From the NCBI RefSeq assembly GCF_002278135.3, contig NZ_CP029425.2:7540001-7604000 (forward strand): DNA of 64,000 nt, written 5' to 3'. Positions 46,169 to 57,500 of the stretch are shown one piece after another; position 1 is the stretch's first letter; each line of letters begins with the position of its first letter. The notes beneath the pieces are model-generated. The model was given only the letters and a program-made list of their open reading frames with translations, did not search any database and had not been told where the DNA came from. This DNA is from Bradyrhizobium ottawaense. GTDB lineage: Bacteria > Pseudomonadota > Alphaproteobacteria > Rhizobiales > Xanthobacteraceae. Position numbers and translations under genes: made by a program.

Positions 46169-46489
46169 TTGGTGCCTGATCATGATTCGGTTCCCCGTCA
46201 AACCAAAACTCAGATACTACAGTGGCGTGAACCGAAAGTTGCAGCGCAAAAAAAGCGGGTTTATAACGCGGTTGCGCATCGCGCCGCCAATCACCTTAAT
46301 ACCCAGATCGCGAACAATGAGAGCGACACCCAGCAATATATGTTCGCTAACATCGCTTACGATATCGGCGCTTCGACGGATGACGTGCGATCTGCCCTTT
46401 CAAACGGCGGGTACAACGGCGTAACATTCATGGGCATTAGCGCAGAGGAGCGGACAGCACTGGCTCGATACAGACGAGAGGGGAGCTGA
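46169..46489 (+). CDS. hypothetical protein, start uncertain
   Basis: From about residue 25 the frame reads KKRVYNAVAHRAANHLNTQI, ANNESDTQQYMFANIAYDIG and STDDVRSALSNGGYNGVTFM, ending RTALARYRREG. This looks like a compact alpha-helical protein. I do not recognise it. It follows the 45906 gene by 26 bases on the same strand and may be co-transcribed. Confidence 0.45.
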   Translation: MVPDHDSVPRQTKTQILQWREPKVAAQKKRVYNAVAHRAANHLNTQIANNESDTQQYMFANIAYDIGASTDDVRSALSNGGYNGVTFMGISAEERTALARYRREGS

Positions 46490-46506
46490 AGTGTCGCAGA
46501 AGTTTG

Positions 46507-47165
46507 CTAACCGGTGATTGTGATTAAATGCTTTTCAATCCGCTGGAATCGCTTCTCGCTTCTCTTCGAACATATGCCATCGCGCATAGACGCATGAACG
46601 ATGGTCGCGGCTGTACGCCTGAGGTCATGGGGCGTAAAGGCTACCAGCTCATTGTCTTCCAACAAGCGCCGCACAGCCTGGCTCATACAGTGGCTCGCAA
46701 GCACCCCAACGCTTTCGAAGCGACTGGCAACGACGGGTCTGTTGCCTTGGTCCTCTCCCTTCTCTGGCTTGCCGATCTCCAAGGCCGCCTCGATCAACTT
46801 GACGGCAGTCGGGAAGAGCGGGACTGTGTGCTCCGCTTTCTTGTTCTTCGTCCGTACAGCGGGAATGATCCAGTGGGGCTTTTCCCCGTGTAGGCCGTGA
46901 AGCTCGGAACGCATCATGCTCGCGACTTCGCCCCGGCGCTGGGCTGTCAGCAATACGGACTTTCAGCGCCAAGCGCGTTCCATCCGTGATGCCCGCTTCC
47001 TCATCGTTGAGGATCGCAAAGAAGGCTTCAGTTCGTCGAGTGTTAGAACGCGGTCCTTCTCGACTTCCTTGCCACCAACTTTCTTCATGCCGTGCAGGAA
47101 ATTCTCAGTCAAATCTCGCGGTCGTTCGCATACCCCGCAAATGGTGCGGATATCCGCTTAAGCAA
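46507..47165 (-). pseudogene. tyrosine recombinase (phage-type integrase) fragment, frameshifted
   Basis: A first frame from about 47165 gives VEKDRVLTLDELKPSFAIL. After a shift near 46955, TAQRRGEVASMMRSEL carries the first catalytic Arg. KTKNKKAEHTVPLFP-like sequence follows, then TPHDLRRTAATI with the HxxR block. The region after it is altered and no catalytic tyrosine is found. It is probably the remains of an island integrase. Confidence 0.7.
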
Positions 47166-47293
47166 TCCCGATGAGCAAGTGCTACCAAATGAGATAGGTT
47201 CGACATGTTGCCGGTTGTGGTACTTTCCGAAGCTCTTGGTCGGATCTAGACCACGCAGCGAGCTGCGATCCTGTTTAGACGGAGAGACGTTGA

Positions 47294-47650
47294 ATGACCG
47301 CGAGAAGTCCCGAATACGAGAAACGCGAACGGAAGACCCATCCAGAGCCCGAACGGGCCGCCCAGGCTTCAGCCTCTGAAGCGGGAGGCACCACGCACGA
47401 TGTTGGAGAATCAGCGAGGGCTGCATCAAGCCATTCATTTGCGTCTCCGGAATGGAAAAAATCCCTCGAAGAGACAACAGACCTGTTCGCTGCGGCGTTG
47501 AAGGACGGGTCAAAGCTGGCTGCTTCCTCTCTGCACGCTCAGGTCAATCTTCTGAAGAATCTTGCCAATTCCAAAACTCCCTCGGACGTGATGAAGTGCC
47601 ATCTGGATTTCGCGGAGCAGTTCTGGTCGAAATCGTTCAGCAAAGGCTGA
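47294..47650 (+). CDS. phasin-family protein
   Basis: The 118-residue protein has a polar, disordered first half (to about 50). A phasin-like amphipathic helix follows: WKKSLEETTDLFAAALKDGS, LHAQVNLLKNLANSKTPSDVM and CHLDFAEQFWSKSF. Phasins coat polyhydroxybutyrate granules, which are abundant in bacteroids. GGAGAG lies upstream of the ATG. It appears intact. Confidence 0.65.
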   Translation: MTARSPEYEKRERKTHPEPERAAQASASEAGGTTHDVGESARAASSHSFASPEWKKSLEETTDLFAAALKDGSKLAASSLHAQVNLLKNLANSKTPSDVMKCHLDFAEQFWSKSFSKG

Positions 47651-48490
47651 GAGATAAGATCATTTAGAGCGGGCCGTCATCTGCGGCTAGCTGAGCAATT
47701 CGCCAAGCGTGAAATAGGGTCGATGGCGCTCTATTACCTCCGAGGTGAACGCACCTTTGGCAAGCCTGACAATCACCCCAGTCCAGCTTCGCTACTTGCT
47801 CGACTACCCATGCGAATGCTCCTCCTCGTGAGGCTCAGTGATTCTGAGATGGAGATGGTCGAGCTCGTGATTGCGTAGTTTTCGAGCCTCAATCGCGCAC
47901 GGCGTGTTGGAGAACGGGTGCGCGTCCGAAGGGAGACGATCGATTAAAAGGCCCGCTTGCCTGCTGTTCAATACGCCAGCGAAATTTCTGTGTGCTTAGC
48001 AGGTCGGATGAATGCCGCCATCGCGTACAGGCCGGGCGTGCAAGAGAATGCGCTGGGCCGTGATGGGCAGCACGTTGTCGGGGCAATTTGGCGGCGCGAG
48101 CGTGAGCCTGCAGTCCGAAGTTCGGCGGGACCAACTGGGACGGACAGTGCCCCCGTCGGCCATCAGTTTTCAGACCAAAGCGAACACCTTGACCCTGTAG
48201 CCCGCCACGAAGCGCCTGCAGAATCTCCGATTCTCGATTCGGCACGACCCTTGCTCGGTCCTGGGCAGCATCACCGAGTCTCCAGATGCGGTAATGTTAG
48301 GGGCGGGCTCGTCGCTTCTAGCGCCTGGTCCGCCCCGCCGGTTTGCTGTGAGGCGAGGTGAGTCAGGATGTTTCAAGTGGTGGCGCTCATCTTCGCTCGC
48401 GCTCGTCGCCGCCGAGTTAGGAACGGAAAGTGCACCCGCAGCTCCGGAGTAGTAGGCGGCGATATCGAGCCGCAAGACCGTGGAACAAAC
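47651..48490. other. interval without a convincing gene
   Basis: Open frames on both strands (for example plus 47957-48361 and minus 47889-48245) overlap each other and show no family signature. I treat the 840 bases as non-coding or decayed. Confidence 0.35.
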
Positions 48491-48724
48491 ATGCGCACCG
48501 GAACAGTAGTGTCGTACAGCGTTGAAAAGGGCTGGGGGTTCATTCGGCCTGACTATGGCGACGGCAAGGATTTGTTCGTGCACATATCGGACCTTCGCGG
48601 CTGCGCAGGGGCTGATCTGGTGTCCGGCACGCGCGTGACTTTCGGTATTCGTTTCAATAAACAGCGCTCGAAGTACAGAGCCGTCGAAGTCAGGCTGCGC
48701 GCTCCGGGGCATGGCGACCAGTGA
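48491..48724 (+). CDS. cold-shock-domain protein
   Basis: The 77-residue product has the CSD motifs: VEKGWGFIRPD (RNP1, normally KGFGFI) and DLFVHISDL (RNP2), then GTRVTFGI. It binds single-stranded RNA or DNA. I chose MRTGTVVSY as start because it aligns with CspA; the open frame reaches back to 48368. The last codons overlap the first of a run of IS21-like repeats, so the C-terminal tail (PGHGDQ) may be foreign. Confidence 0.8.
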   Translation: MRTGTVVSYSVEKGWGFIRPDYGDGKDLFVHISDLRGCAGADLVSGTRVTFGIRFNKQRSKYRAVEVRLRAPGHGDQ

Positions 48725-48789
48725 ATCCGATTGATGGCGACCACCATTTCCGATCGATGACGACCACCTGTTCCGGTCGATGGCGACCA
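48711..48789. repeat. four direct repeats with exact 23 bp period (IS21-like end)
   Basis: ATGGCGACCA occurs at 48711, 48734 and 48780, and ATGACGACCA at 48757, each 23 bases apart. The tail TTCCGATCG/TTCCGGTCG is conserved between them. The 23-bp period matches the terminal repeats of IS21 element 1, so this is probably a solitary end of another IS21 element. No transposase is adjacent; 48790-49044 holds nothing I can identify. Confidence 0.65.
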
Positions 48790-49044
48790 GGGCAACAGGG
48801 CTGTGGACGGGCGTGATGAACGCCGTCCCAGTCGTGCAACATCCCGGATCGCCCCTAGGCTAGTCGATTCTGCTATACGAGGCTGATGGCAGCATCAGCT
48901 AAGTTCACCAAAACCGCACGACAGCTACGAGCGACCCGGATTGGGAACTTGTCGGATTCCGTCCCCGCAGAACCTAGGCCACCAAACCCGCGCCGAATGG
49001 CTCGAGGCCGAGACCTCAATGCTTTGATACTAACTTCTCCAGCC

Positions 49045-50871
49045 TCATTCCACCGTGACCGATTTTGCAAGATTACGCGGCTGATCCACGTCCGCCCCCC
49101 TTGCGACCGCGGTATGGTAAGCCAAGAGCTGGACCGGAATGGCATAGACCAGCGGCGTAAAGCTTGCGACCATTGCCGGCAGCACGATGGTCAGGAGCGT
49201 GTCTACCATCGCTTCAGACGCACCCTTCGCATCGGTGATCAGGATGATCTTGCCGCCCCGAGCGGCCACCTCTTGCATGTTAGAGACGGTCTTCTCGAAG
49301 ACCTCGTCGTAAGGCGCGATCACCACCACAGGCACAGCCTCATCGATCAGTGCGATCGGGCCGTGCTTGAGCTCGCCGGCGGCGTAGCCCTCTGAGTGGA
49401 TATAGGAAATTTCCTTCAACTTGAGCGCGCCCTCCAAGGCCAAGGGGGCCGATGTGCCACGACCGAGATAGAGTACTGTCCTCGCGCCGGCGATATAACG
49501 CGCGAGCTTCTCAATCTGGGGCTCGACCAACAGGGCCGCAGCAATCAATCGCGGCACCTCAATGAGCTCGCGCACGAGCTGCGATTCATCGATTTCAGAC
49601 AGCTTACCCCGCTCCTTAGCTGCTCTGACGGCAAGCACCCCCAATACCATCAGCTGGCAGATAAATGCCTTGGTGGAAGCGACGCCGATTTCTGGCCCTG
49701 CCAGGGTAGGCAAAACGGATTCGCTCTCGCGCGCAATCGTCGACGTCGGTACATTAACCACAGATATCGTATGCAAGCCCTTGCCCTTGGCGTATCGCAA
49801 GGCAGCTAATGTGTCAGCGGTTTCGCCCGATTGCGAGATGACTATTGCGAGATCGCCTCGGCGCAAAGGCGCCTCCCTGTAGCGGAATTCAGAGGCTACA
49901 TCGACGTCGCAAGGCAAACGCGCGAGCCTCTCGAACCAGTATTTGGCGATGTGCCCAGCGTAGCTAGCCGTGCCGCACGCAGTAATTGAAATGCGCTGAA
50001 TGCAATTAAAGTCGAAGGGCAACGCGAGCGGCAGGGCGACGCGTTTGGCCGCAACATCGAGATAATGCGCCAATGTCTTGCCGGCCACTGTCGGCTGCTC
50101 GTGAATTTCTTTGGCCATGAAGTGGCGGTAATTCGCTTTGTCCACAAGGAGCGCTGATACGCCAGATTTTGATGTTTCCCGCTGGACGATAGAGCCGTCT
50201 GCACCATAAATCACGCACGTTGCGCGCGTAAGCACGGCCCAGTCGCCGTCTTCAAGGTAGGTGACGGTGTCGGTCAAAGGTGCGAGCGCAATTGCGTCCG
50301 AGCCTAGATACACTTCGCCGCGACCATGTCCGATCGCGAGCGGCGAGCCCTTGCAAGCACCGATCAAAAGATCGTCGTTCGCTTTGAAAAGGAATGCCAA
50401 CGCGAAGGCACCACGCAGTCGCGGCAGTGACGCCTGTACCGCATCCTGCGGCGAGTAGCCATTCTTGAGATAGGAATCGACGAGATGCGCCACTACCTCG
50501 GTGTCCGTCTCCGAGTTAAAGCCGGCTCCATTCCGCTCCAACTCGGCTCGCAGCTCGCGGAAATTCTCAATGATCCCGTTATGAACGACCGCGACATTCT
50601 CCGTCGCATGCGGATGAGCATTGCTTTCGGTCGGCTTTCCATGAGTCGCCCAGCGGGTGTGACCGATGCCAGCATGCCCCGACGGCGGACAATAGCGCAG
50701 CTGCTCCTCAAGGTTCCTCAGCTTACCTTCGGCGCGGCGGCGCTCGATCCGGACTCCTTCGAGAGTTGCGAGGCCCGCGGAATCGTAGCCACGATATTCC
50801 AATCGCCTGAGCGACGCGACCAACTTATCAACGACCGGACCACGGCCCAAAATGCCAACAATTCCACACAT
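49045..50871 (-). CDS. nodM: glutamine-fructose-6-phosphate aminotransferase (NodM/GlmS)
   Basis: The 608-residue enzyme is full length. The N-terminal glutaminase begins MCGIVGILG with catalytic Cys2, and the glutaminase motifs IGHTRWATHG and VVHNGIIENFRELR are present. Two SIS isomerase domains (ITACGTASYAG and LYLGRGTSAPLALEGALKLKE) follow, and the family end DQPRNLAKSVTVE is intact. It makes glucosamine-6-phosphate for the Nod-factor backbone. I use nodM instead of glmS because it stands beside noeL, nolK and nolG. The gene is divergent from noeL with a 1.3-kb space. Confidence 0.85.
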   Translation of the reverse strand: MCGIVGILGRGPVVDKLVASLRRLEYRGYDSAGLATLEGVRIERRRAEGKLRNLEEQLRYCPPSGHAGIGHTRWATHGKPTESNAHPHATENVAVVHNGIIENFRELRAELERNGAGFNSETDTEVVAHLVDSYLKNGYSPQDAVQASLPRLRGAFALAFLFKANDDLLIGACKGSPLAIGHGRGEVYLGSDAIALAPLTDTVTYLEDGDWAVLTRATCVIYGADGSIVQRETSKSGVSALLVDKANYRHFMAKEIHEQPTVAGKTLAHYLDVAAKRVALPLALPFDFNCIQRISITACGTASYAGHIAKYWFERLARLPCDVDVASEFRYREAPLRRGDLAIVISQSGETADTLAALRYAKGKGLHTISVVNVPTSTIARESESVLPTLAGPEIGVASTKAFICQLMVLGVLAVRAAKERGKLSEIDESQLVRELIEVPRLIAAALLVEPQIEKLARYIAGARTVLYLGRGTSAPLALEGALKLKEISYIHSEGYAAGELKHGPIALIDEAVPVVVIAPYDEVFEKTVSNMQEVAARGGKIILITDAKGASEAMVDTLLTIVLPAMVASFTPLVYAIPVQLLAYHTAVARGADVDQPRNLAKSVTVE

Positions 50872-52203
50872 ATCAATCCATGCAGCCCAGCTTCAAGAAG
50901 TCTGACGTTCCTCCAACAGGAGCACCGTCGCAAACTTCGTTTGCCCAAAGGTAACAGGTTTAGGTTCGGGATTTTCAGCGGGCGCCGTTATCACCGCCGC
51001 ATTCTCTGGCCTCATTTAGATCTCCCGGCCATCATCGCTTCGCCCAGCTAGATTCCGCTTTTGGCTGGCCGATCGAAGAAACACTGCGATGCCATCGCCA
51101 TTGGCGTGACTGCCTGAAGCAGAATCAGATGCGCTAGTGCGCCTGCACGGCGCATCCAAGTCCGCCCAAACAGGCTCGCTCGACGGCCTCACTAACTGTC
51201 GCCGGCGCAACAAGCCGCTGCCAAGATGTATCAAATAGTCTCGCTCCATAGATTGAGGGCATTCGAACAGAACGGAAAGCCAATTATCCTACGGTGAAGC
51301 AGGTTATCTTGCTTGGCTCACTCTCACCGAGGAGCCATTTCAGGACGCAGTTTGTGTTCTCAGAAGAAGCGAGAAGCGATGCCAGCTTGCCGGGCACGGT
51401 CAATATGGCAACAACTGAGTCCTCGCGTCTCACTAATCATTCTCCCGGGCGAGTGACGCTTCGTCTGGGCTTCGCTCCATTTCAGACAGAAAGATGAGAT
51501 CTGCCCACGTTCCGCATAGTCCCTGCTCATCTCTTTGCGCAGCTGCTCCCGACTTGCTGGAAACACACTTGCGATGAGGGTTTAAGAGACTTTTCATGAT
51601 TGGACAGAGGCAACTTATGCCCGGTCAAGTTAGAGGACTGGCATCAAAGCTCCATTGTACGAACGTAAGATTTCGATATCGAAACGTTACAAAGTCTATA
51701 CCAACGTTTGCCTTTCTTTCTCATTCTGTTTTGCATCAGGCCGTCCATTGCCTACCCGCAATTAGCAAAGCGGCGCTGATTATGAGCCGCGAAGGCTGCG
51801 TCTTCTAGTCGGAAGTCTCACCACGTCACTCTTCCGCGCCATGAGGGACCAAACGGAAAACATACCTGCGCGCGTGGAAAGATAAGGACCCCAGAAATAT
51901 CGCGAGGAGGCAAAGCGCCCCCGAGCGCGTCTAACAGGGCCTACCATCCATCCCGCCTGCTTGGGATCGTCGCCGTTGCGAGGGTTCGCTCGACTTTCAT
52001 CTTTGAAGCTCATGCGCCGGCATCATTCAGTCCACCTAAATCAATGTATATGGTGTGTTTTCCTGAGTCCGGTGTATGACTTGGCTTGCCGAGCGTATCC
52101 TTTAATTGCGATGGAGCGCGCATCCGCATATCGATCTTTTCGAGAAGCGGCTTCGCAATGATTTCTCAGAGTGCAGCTCTTTCCGGTGCAACTAAGGAAG
52201 ACC
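50872..52203. other. long intergenic region between nodM and noeL
   Basis: No gene is supported; small frames at 51294-51497 and 51780-52013 show no family or good start. The region must hold promoters for both divergent genes. A nod-box-like stretch (ATCGAAAC ... TATACCAA) occurs at 51678-51703, and a similar motif is found upstream of nolG at 57911-57956. I could not find a full consensus nod box. Confidence 0.4.
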
Positions 52204-53289
52204 ATGACGGTTCGCAACTCAAAGGGGCGTGTCGCTCTCATCACCGGCGTGACCGGTCAGGACGGCGCCTATCTCGCCGAATATTTGCTGTCGCTCGGCT
52301 ATGTCGTGCACGGCATCAAGCGGCGCTCGTCCTCGTTCAACACCGCGCGCGTCGATCACCTCTATCAGGACCCGCATGTCGGCAACGTTCCGTTCCTGAT
52401 GCACTATGGCGACATGACGGATTCGACCAATCTGATCCGCCTGGTGCAGCAGATCCGGCCGACCGAGATCTACAATCTCGCAGCTCAAAGCCACGTCGCC
52501 GTCAGCTTCGAGAGCCCGGAATACACCGCCAATGCCGACGCCATCGGCGTGCTGCGCCTGTTGGAAGCGATCCGCATCCTCGGCATGGAGAAGGAGACGC
52601 GGTTCTACCAGGCCTCGACCTCCGAGCTCTACGGCCTGGTGCAGGAGATCCCGCAGAAGGAGACGACGCCGTTCTATCCGCGCTCGCCCTACGGCGTTGC
52701 CAAGCTCTACGGCTACTGGATCACGGTGAACTACCGCGAAGCCTACGGCATGTTCGCGTCGAACGGCATCCTGTTCAACCATGAGAGCCCGATCCGCGGC
52801 GAGACCTTCGTGACCCGCAAGATCACCCGCGGCGTCGCGCGTATCGAGGTCGGGCTGGAACAGACGCTCTATCTCGGCAATCTCGAAGCCAAGCGCGACT
52901 GGGGCCATGCCAGGGACTATGTCGAGGGCATGCACAAGATCCTGCAGGCCGACAAACCCGACGACTTCGTGCTCGCCACCGGCGAGATGCGCTCGGTGCG
53001 CGAGATGGTCGAGCTGTCCTTTGCCCATGTCGGCCGTCGCATCGCCTGGCGCGGCAAGGGCGTCGAGGAGACCGGCGTCGACGAGACGAGCGGCAAGATT
53101 GTGGTGAAGATCGATCCGACCTATTTCCGTCCGACCGAGGTCGATCTTCTCGTCGGCGACGCCAGCAAGGCGCGCGAGGTGCTCGGCTGGACGCCGAAGC
53201 GCAGCTTTGCCCAGCTCGTCGAGGAGATGATGACGAGCGATCTGGCGGAGACAAAACGGGATGCGGCCAGTGGCAAACGCACCGTTTGA
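52204..53289 (+). CDS. noeL: GDP-mannose 4,6-dehydratase (NoeL)
   Basis: The 361-residue short-chain dehydrogenase fold protein has the NAD(P)-binding [15 protein letters not shown] and the GMD signature [21 protein letters not shown] and the catalytic SPYGVAKLY (YxxxK) are also present. It converts GDP-mannose to GDP-4-keto-6-deoxymannose, the first step to GDP-fucose for Nod-factor fucosylation. I place the start at MTVRNSKG (52204), preceded by AAGGAAG. It overlaps nolK by 29 bases. It is GC-rich compared with the surrounding island. Confidence 0.9.
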   Translation: MTVRNSKGRVALITGVTGQDGAYLAEYLLSLGYVVHGIKRRSSSFNTARVDHLYQDPHVGNVPFLMHYGDMTDSTNLIRLVQQIRPTEIYNLAAQSHVAVSFESPEYTANADAIGVLRLLEAIRILGMEKETRFYQASTSELYGLVQEIPQKETTPFYPRSPYGVAKLYGYWITVNYREAYGMFASNGILFNHESPIRGETFVTRKITRGVARIEVGLEQTLYLGNLEAKRDWGHARDYVEGMHKILQADKPDDFVLATGEMRSVREMVELSFAHVGRRIAWRGKGVEETGVDETSGKIVVKIDPTYFRPTEVDLLVGDASKAREVLGWTPKRSFAQLVEEMMTSDLAETKRDAASGKRTV

Positions 53290-54268
53290 GCTGAGGGGCA
53301 AGAGCGTCTACGTCGCCGGCCATCGCGGCATGGTCGGAGCCGCGCTGGTGCGCCGGCTGGCACGGGAGGAGGTGCGGCTCGTCACGGTCGACCGGCGCGA
53401 GGTCGATCTCTGCAACCAGGCCGCCGTGTTCGACTGGTTCGCCAGGACGCGGCCGCAAGTGATCTTCCTCGCCGCGGCCAAGGTCGGCGGCATCGTCGCC
53501 AACAACACGCTGCGCGCCGAGTTCATCTACGACAACATCGCGATTGCGGCGAACGTGATCCAGGCCGCGCATCAGAACGGCGCCGAGAAGCTAATGTTTC
53601 TGGGCTCGTCCTGCATCTATCCGAAGCTGGCGCCGCAGCCGCTGCGCGAGGATTCCGTGCTCACCGGTCCGCTGGAGCCGACCAACGAGCCCTATGCGAT
53701 CGCCAAGATCGCCGGCATCAAGATGGCGGAGGCCTATCGCAGCCAGTATGGCAGCGACTTCATCAGCGTGATGCCGACCAATCTGTACGGCCCCGGCGAC
53801 AATTATCACCCCGAGCTGAGCCACGTCGTCGCCGCGCTGATCCGCCGCTTCCACGAGGCGAAGGTTTCGGGAGCGAAGCGCGTCATCGTGTGGGGCACCG
53901 GCACGCCCCGGCGCGAGTTCCTCTATGTCGACGACATGGCGGATGCCTGCGTGCACCTGATGAAGACCTATTCGTCGCCGGAACCGGTCAATATCGGCAC
54001 CGGCGAGTACATCACCATCGCCGATTTAGCACTGATGGTCGCGGCCGCCGTCGGCTTTCGCGGTGAAATCAGCTTGGATACGTCGCGCCCGGACGGAACG
54101 CCGCGCAAGCTGCTGGATGTTAGTCGGCTGTCCAGACTCGGCTGGCGAGCCACCACCTCGCTCACGGAAGGCATTCAGCTGGCATACCGGGTGTTTTGCG
54201 CTGAGAGAGACGGACGGCTCCAGAGTGATCTGCTCGTTCTCGACAAGGCAGCCTGCATCACCGGCTAG
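53261..54268 (+). CDS. nolK: GDP-L-fucose synthase (NolK)
   Basis: The 335-residue SDR enzyme has [19 protein letters not shown] at the NADP site, [10 protein letters not shown], and the catalytic [11 protein letters not shown] (YxxxK). It epimerises and reduces the NoeL product to GDP-L-fucose, the donor for the NodZ fucosyltransferase. The start inside noeL gives a 29-base overlap and couples the two genes. It appears intact. The enzyme that uses GDP-fucose is not in the window. Confidence 0.9.
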   Translation: MRPVANAPFELRGKSVYVAGHRGMVGAALVRRLAREEVRLVTVDRREVDLCNQAAVFDWFARTRPQVIFLAAAKVGGIVANNTLRAEFIYDNIAIAANVIQAAHQNGAEKLMFLGSSCIYPKLAPQPLREDSVLTGPLEPTNEPYAIAKIAGIKMAEAYRSQYGSDFISVMPTNLYGPGDNYHPELSHVVAALIRRFHEAKVSGAKRVIVWGTGTPRREFLYVDDMADACVHLMKTYSSPEPVNIGTGEYITIADLALMVAAAVGFRGEISLDTSRPDGTPRKLLDVSRLSRLGWRATTSLTEGIQLAYRVFCAERDGRLQSDLLVLDKAACITG

Positions 54269-54542
54269 ATCATATCGAGCAATGTTCCGAAGGGGCTGAG
54301 CCTTGCGATGATCTGTCAGCCCTCCTTTTTGATCAAGAGAGCACCGATTCTCCTTTGGTCGAGCTTGGGCGTCAGGTCTCCGTGAATACCCGGCGCCGCT
54401 TTAACCTGGGGCGGCAGCAGCGGATCTCCGACTGTTAACCGCCGAAAAGATGCGCCCAGTTTGGCACCAAGCACGCGAAGTTCTCGATGTGTAAAGAACC
54501 GTGAAGTGGTCCTAAGCTCCTTCGCGCGTCACACTAGCAAAC
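54269..54542. other. interval between nolK and nolG
   Basis: The two genes converge here. I see no gene and no clear strong hairpin terminator. Confidence 0.3.
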
Positions 54543-57500
54543 CTAGATGATTTGATGGTCATGCTTTGTTACCTCGGCATCAGCAGCGCTGGTGAAGTCG
54601 CGCTCGGCGAGGTTCGCGCGGACGACACCCCCATTACCACGGTGATCGGACGCGATCGCGACATAGACCGCCGGGAGCACGAATAGCGTGATCAGCGTGC
54701 CCGCAGACATGCCAGCGGCGAGAACGAGTCCGATCGAGAACCGGCTCGCGGCGCCAGCTCCGGTTGCCGTCAACAAGGGTATGAAGCCCGTGACCATTGC
54801 CGCCGTGGTCATTAAGATTGGGCGCAGTCGGACACGCGCCGCCATCTCTATAGCCGAGCGACGGTCAAATCTCTCCTTGAACTGCAGCTCATTGGCGAAC
54901 TCAACCATTAGGATGCCGTGCTTTGAAATCAACCCGACCAGTGTCAACAGTCCAACCTGGGTGTAGATGTTCATGGTCGCCCAGCCGAGGAACGGCGGAA
55001 TCAAGGCGCCGACCATTGCCATCGGCACGCTGATCATGATGATGAGCGGATCGCGCAGACTTTCGAACTGCGCCGAAAGCACTAAGAATATGATGATGAG
55101 GGCAAATGCAAAGGTAATCGCCAATTGATTACCCTCGTGCACGTACTGGCGGGCGTCGGCCAGGAAGTCGTAACTGAAGCCTGGGGGCAGTTTCTTCGCC
55201 TCGGCTTCTAGGAAATCCACGGCCTGTTCGATCGTGACGCCGGGCATCGGCACGGCCTGAAAGGTCGCGCAGTTGAGCTGGTTGTAGTGGGTGAGCGCAT
55301 TCGGATCGGTCGCAGTCTCGGTGGAGACTACGGTAGACAGCGGAAGCATCGATCCCGTCGCAGTCTTCACATAATAGCTTCCGATTGATTGCGGCACTAG
55401 CCGTTCCTCTCGCGGCACCTGCGGGATCACCTCGTAGGAGCGGCCCTGCAGATTGAAGCGGTTGACGTAATTTCCCCCAAGTAAGGTGGCGAGCGCGTTA
55501 CCGACGATCTGCATGGTGATGCCAAGCTCGTTAGCCTTCGATCGATCAACCTTGATTCGTACCACCGGCTGGTTGAACTCGAGGTCGGAGTCGCTCACCA
55601 TGAAGAGGCCGCTCTTCTGCGCGGCATCCTTCAACTTTGACATCTGCTCGTGGATGGATTGAAAGCCAAGAGTCGAATTGATCACCATCTGGACTGGTAG
55701 GCCACCAGAACCGCCCGGCAGCGGAGGCAAGCTAAAGGCAAACGCGTTGATGCCTTCGATTTTGGATAGCTCGGCCTGAACAAGCGACTTTAGTACAATC
55801 GATGATCGCTTGCGTTCGTCCCAAGGCTTGAGCAACATGCCGGCCATGCCACTCTGCTGGCCGCCAATGCCATTGAACACGAAGCTCAAGTCAGTCTCTG
55901 GAACTTTTTTCAACGCGCTTTCAAGCTTGGTGCCATAATAGTCGAGGTAGTCGATATTGGCGTATTTCGGCGCCTTAGTTAGCGCGAATATGATACCTTG
56001 ATCCTCCTCCGGCGCTAGTTCCTTGGAAATATGCATATAGAGAAAGCCGACAAGTCCCAACATGGTCAGCGCAAATAGGCCGGTAATTGGGCGATAGTCG
56101 AGCGAACGGTCGAGCTTGCGGCCGTACCATCGTGTTACGGCACTGAACCCGCGGTTCACAAGCCTTGCAAATCGTCCCCCCTTGGCGCGCCTCAGGAAGA
56201 GAGAGCACATCATGGGCGACAGCGTCAAAGCGACCACACCGGACACGATCACCGCTCCTGCCAGCGTGAACGCGAATTCGCGGAACAGGCCACCGGTGAG
56301 GCCGCCAAGGAATCCGATCGGGGCATATACCGCAGCCAAGGTAATCGTCATGGAGATAACCGGACCGACGATCTCGCGCGCGCCCCTTGTAGCAGCCTGT
56401 AGCGGAGCCGCTCCTTCTTCTAAATGGCGATGAATATTCTCCACCACCACGATTGCGTCGTCGACCACGAGGCCGATCGCGAGAACCATCGCAAGGAGCG
56501 TCAGGAGGTTGAATGAGAACCCCAGCGCCAGCATCATGCTGCAGACACCAACGAGAGACAACGGAATAGTAACCACAGGAATGATGACGGACCGCAGCGA
56601 GGCCAGGAAAAGAAAGATCACGACGACCACAACCACGACGGCCTCAATGAGCGTCTTCTTCACTTCGTCGATCGATGATTGAATAAACTTGGATGAGTCG
56701 TAGGCCACTTTCATCTTCAGCGGCGGCGGCAGGTTACGCTCCATTTCAGGAAACAGCGCCCGAACGCCTCGCACTATGTTTAGCGGATTGCCTTCCGGGC
56801 TCGCTTGCACGCCGACAAAGACCGCGTGGTCGCCGTTCATCGTGACGGTAGTGTCCGTCATCTGCGCGGCAAGTTCGACTACCGCAATGTCTTCCATGCG
56901 CACAAAGCCACCGTCATTCGCCTTGACAATCATACGCTTGAAATCGTCAACACTCCGCAAATCCGTATTTGCTGTGACATCGGAGATAGTGAAATAGCCC
57001 TTGGTCTGGCCTGCCGCAGCCTGGAAGTTGTTAGCTGCGATTGCAGCCGAAACTTCAGCCGGCGATATGCCATGCCCAGCCATTTTCGCAGGGTCTAGCC
57101 ATAGCCGCATCGCAAAACTCTGGCCGCCTAGGATGTCAGCCGCTGAAACGCCGTCGACGGTTGAGATAACCGGTTGCACGACGCGCGTGAGGTAGTCGGT
57201 GATCGCACTGGCCGCTAGCTCATCGCTGGAGAAAGCGATATACATGACAGCATTCGTCTGACCGCTCGACTTCGTGACGACTGGATCGTTTGATTCCTTC
57301 GGGATCAGGTATTTGACTGAGTTGACCTTGGAGAGCACCTCCGTGAGCGCTTCGTTTGGATTGAAGTTCAGCTTGATGTAAACTTGAATAGTCGAGACAC
57401 CAAGCATAGACGAGGAACTGATGTAGTCGACGCCTTCGGCGGACGCGACTGCTTGCTCCAGGGGAGTGGTGATGAACCCCTGGATCATGTCGGCCGAGGC

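Noticed and set aside
48711..48789. CRISPR or regulatory iterons
   Set aside because: There are only four short units with partly conserved spacers; the IS21-end explanation fits, and there is no rep gene or cas gene nearby.
52104..52170. Nod box directly before noeL
   Set aside because: CATCCGCATATCGAT and CAATGATTT recall parts of the consensus, but the spacing is off by about five bases and the ACCAATC end is missing.
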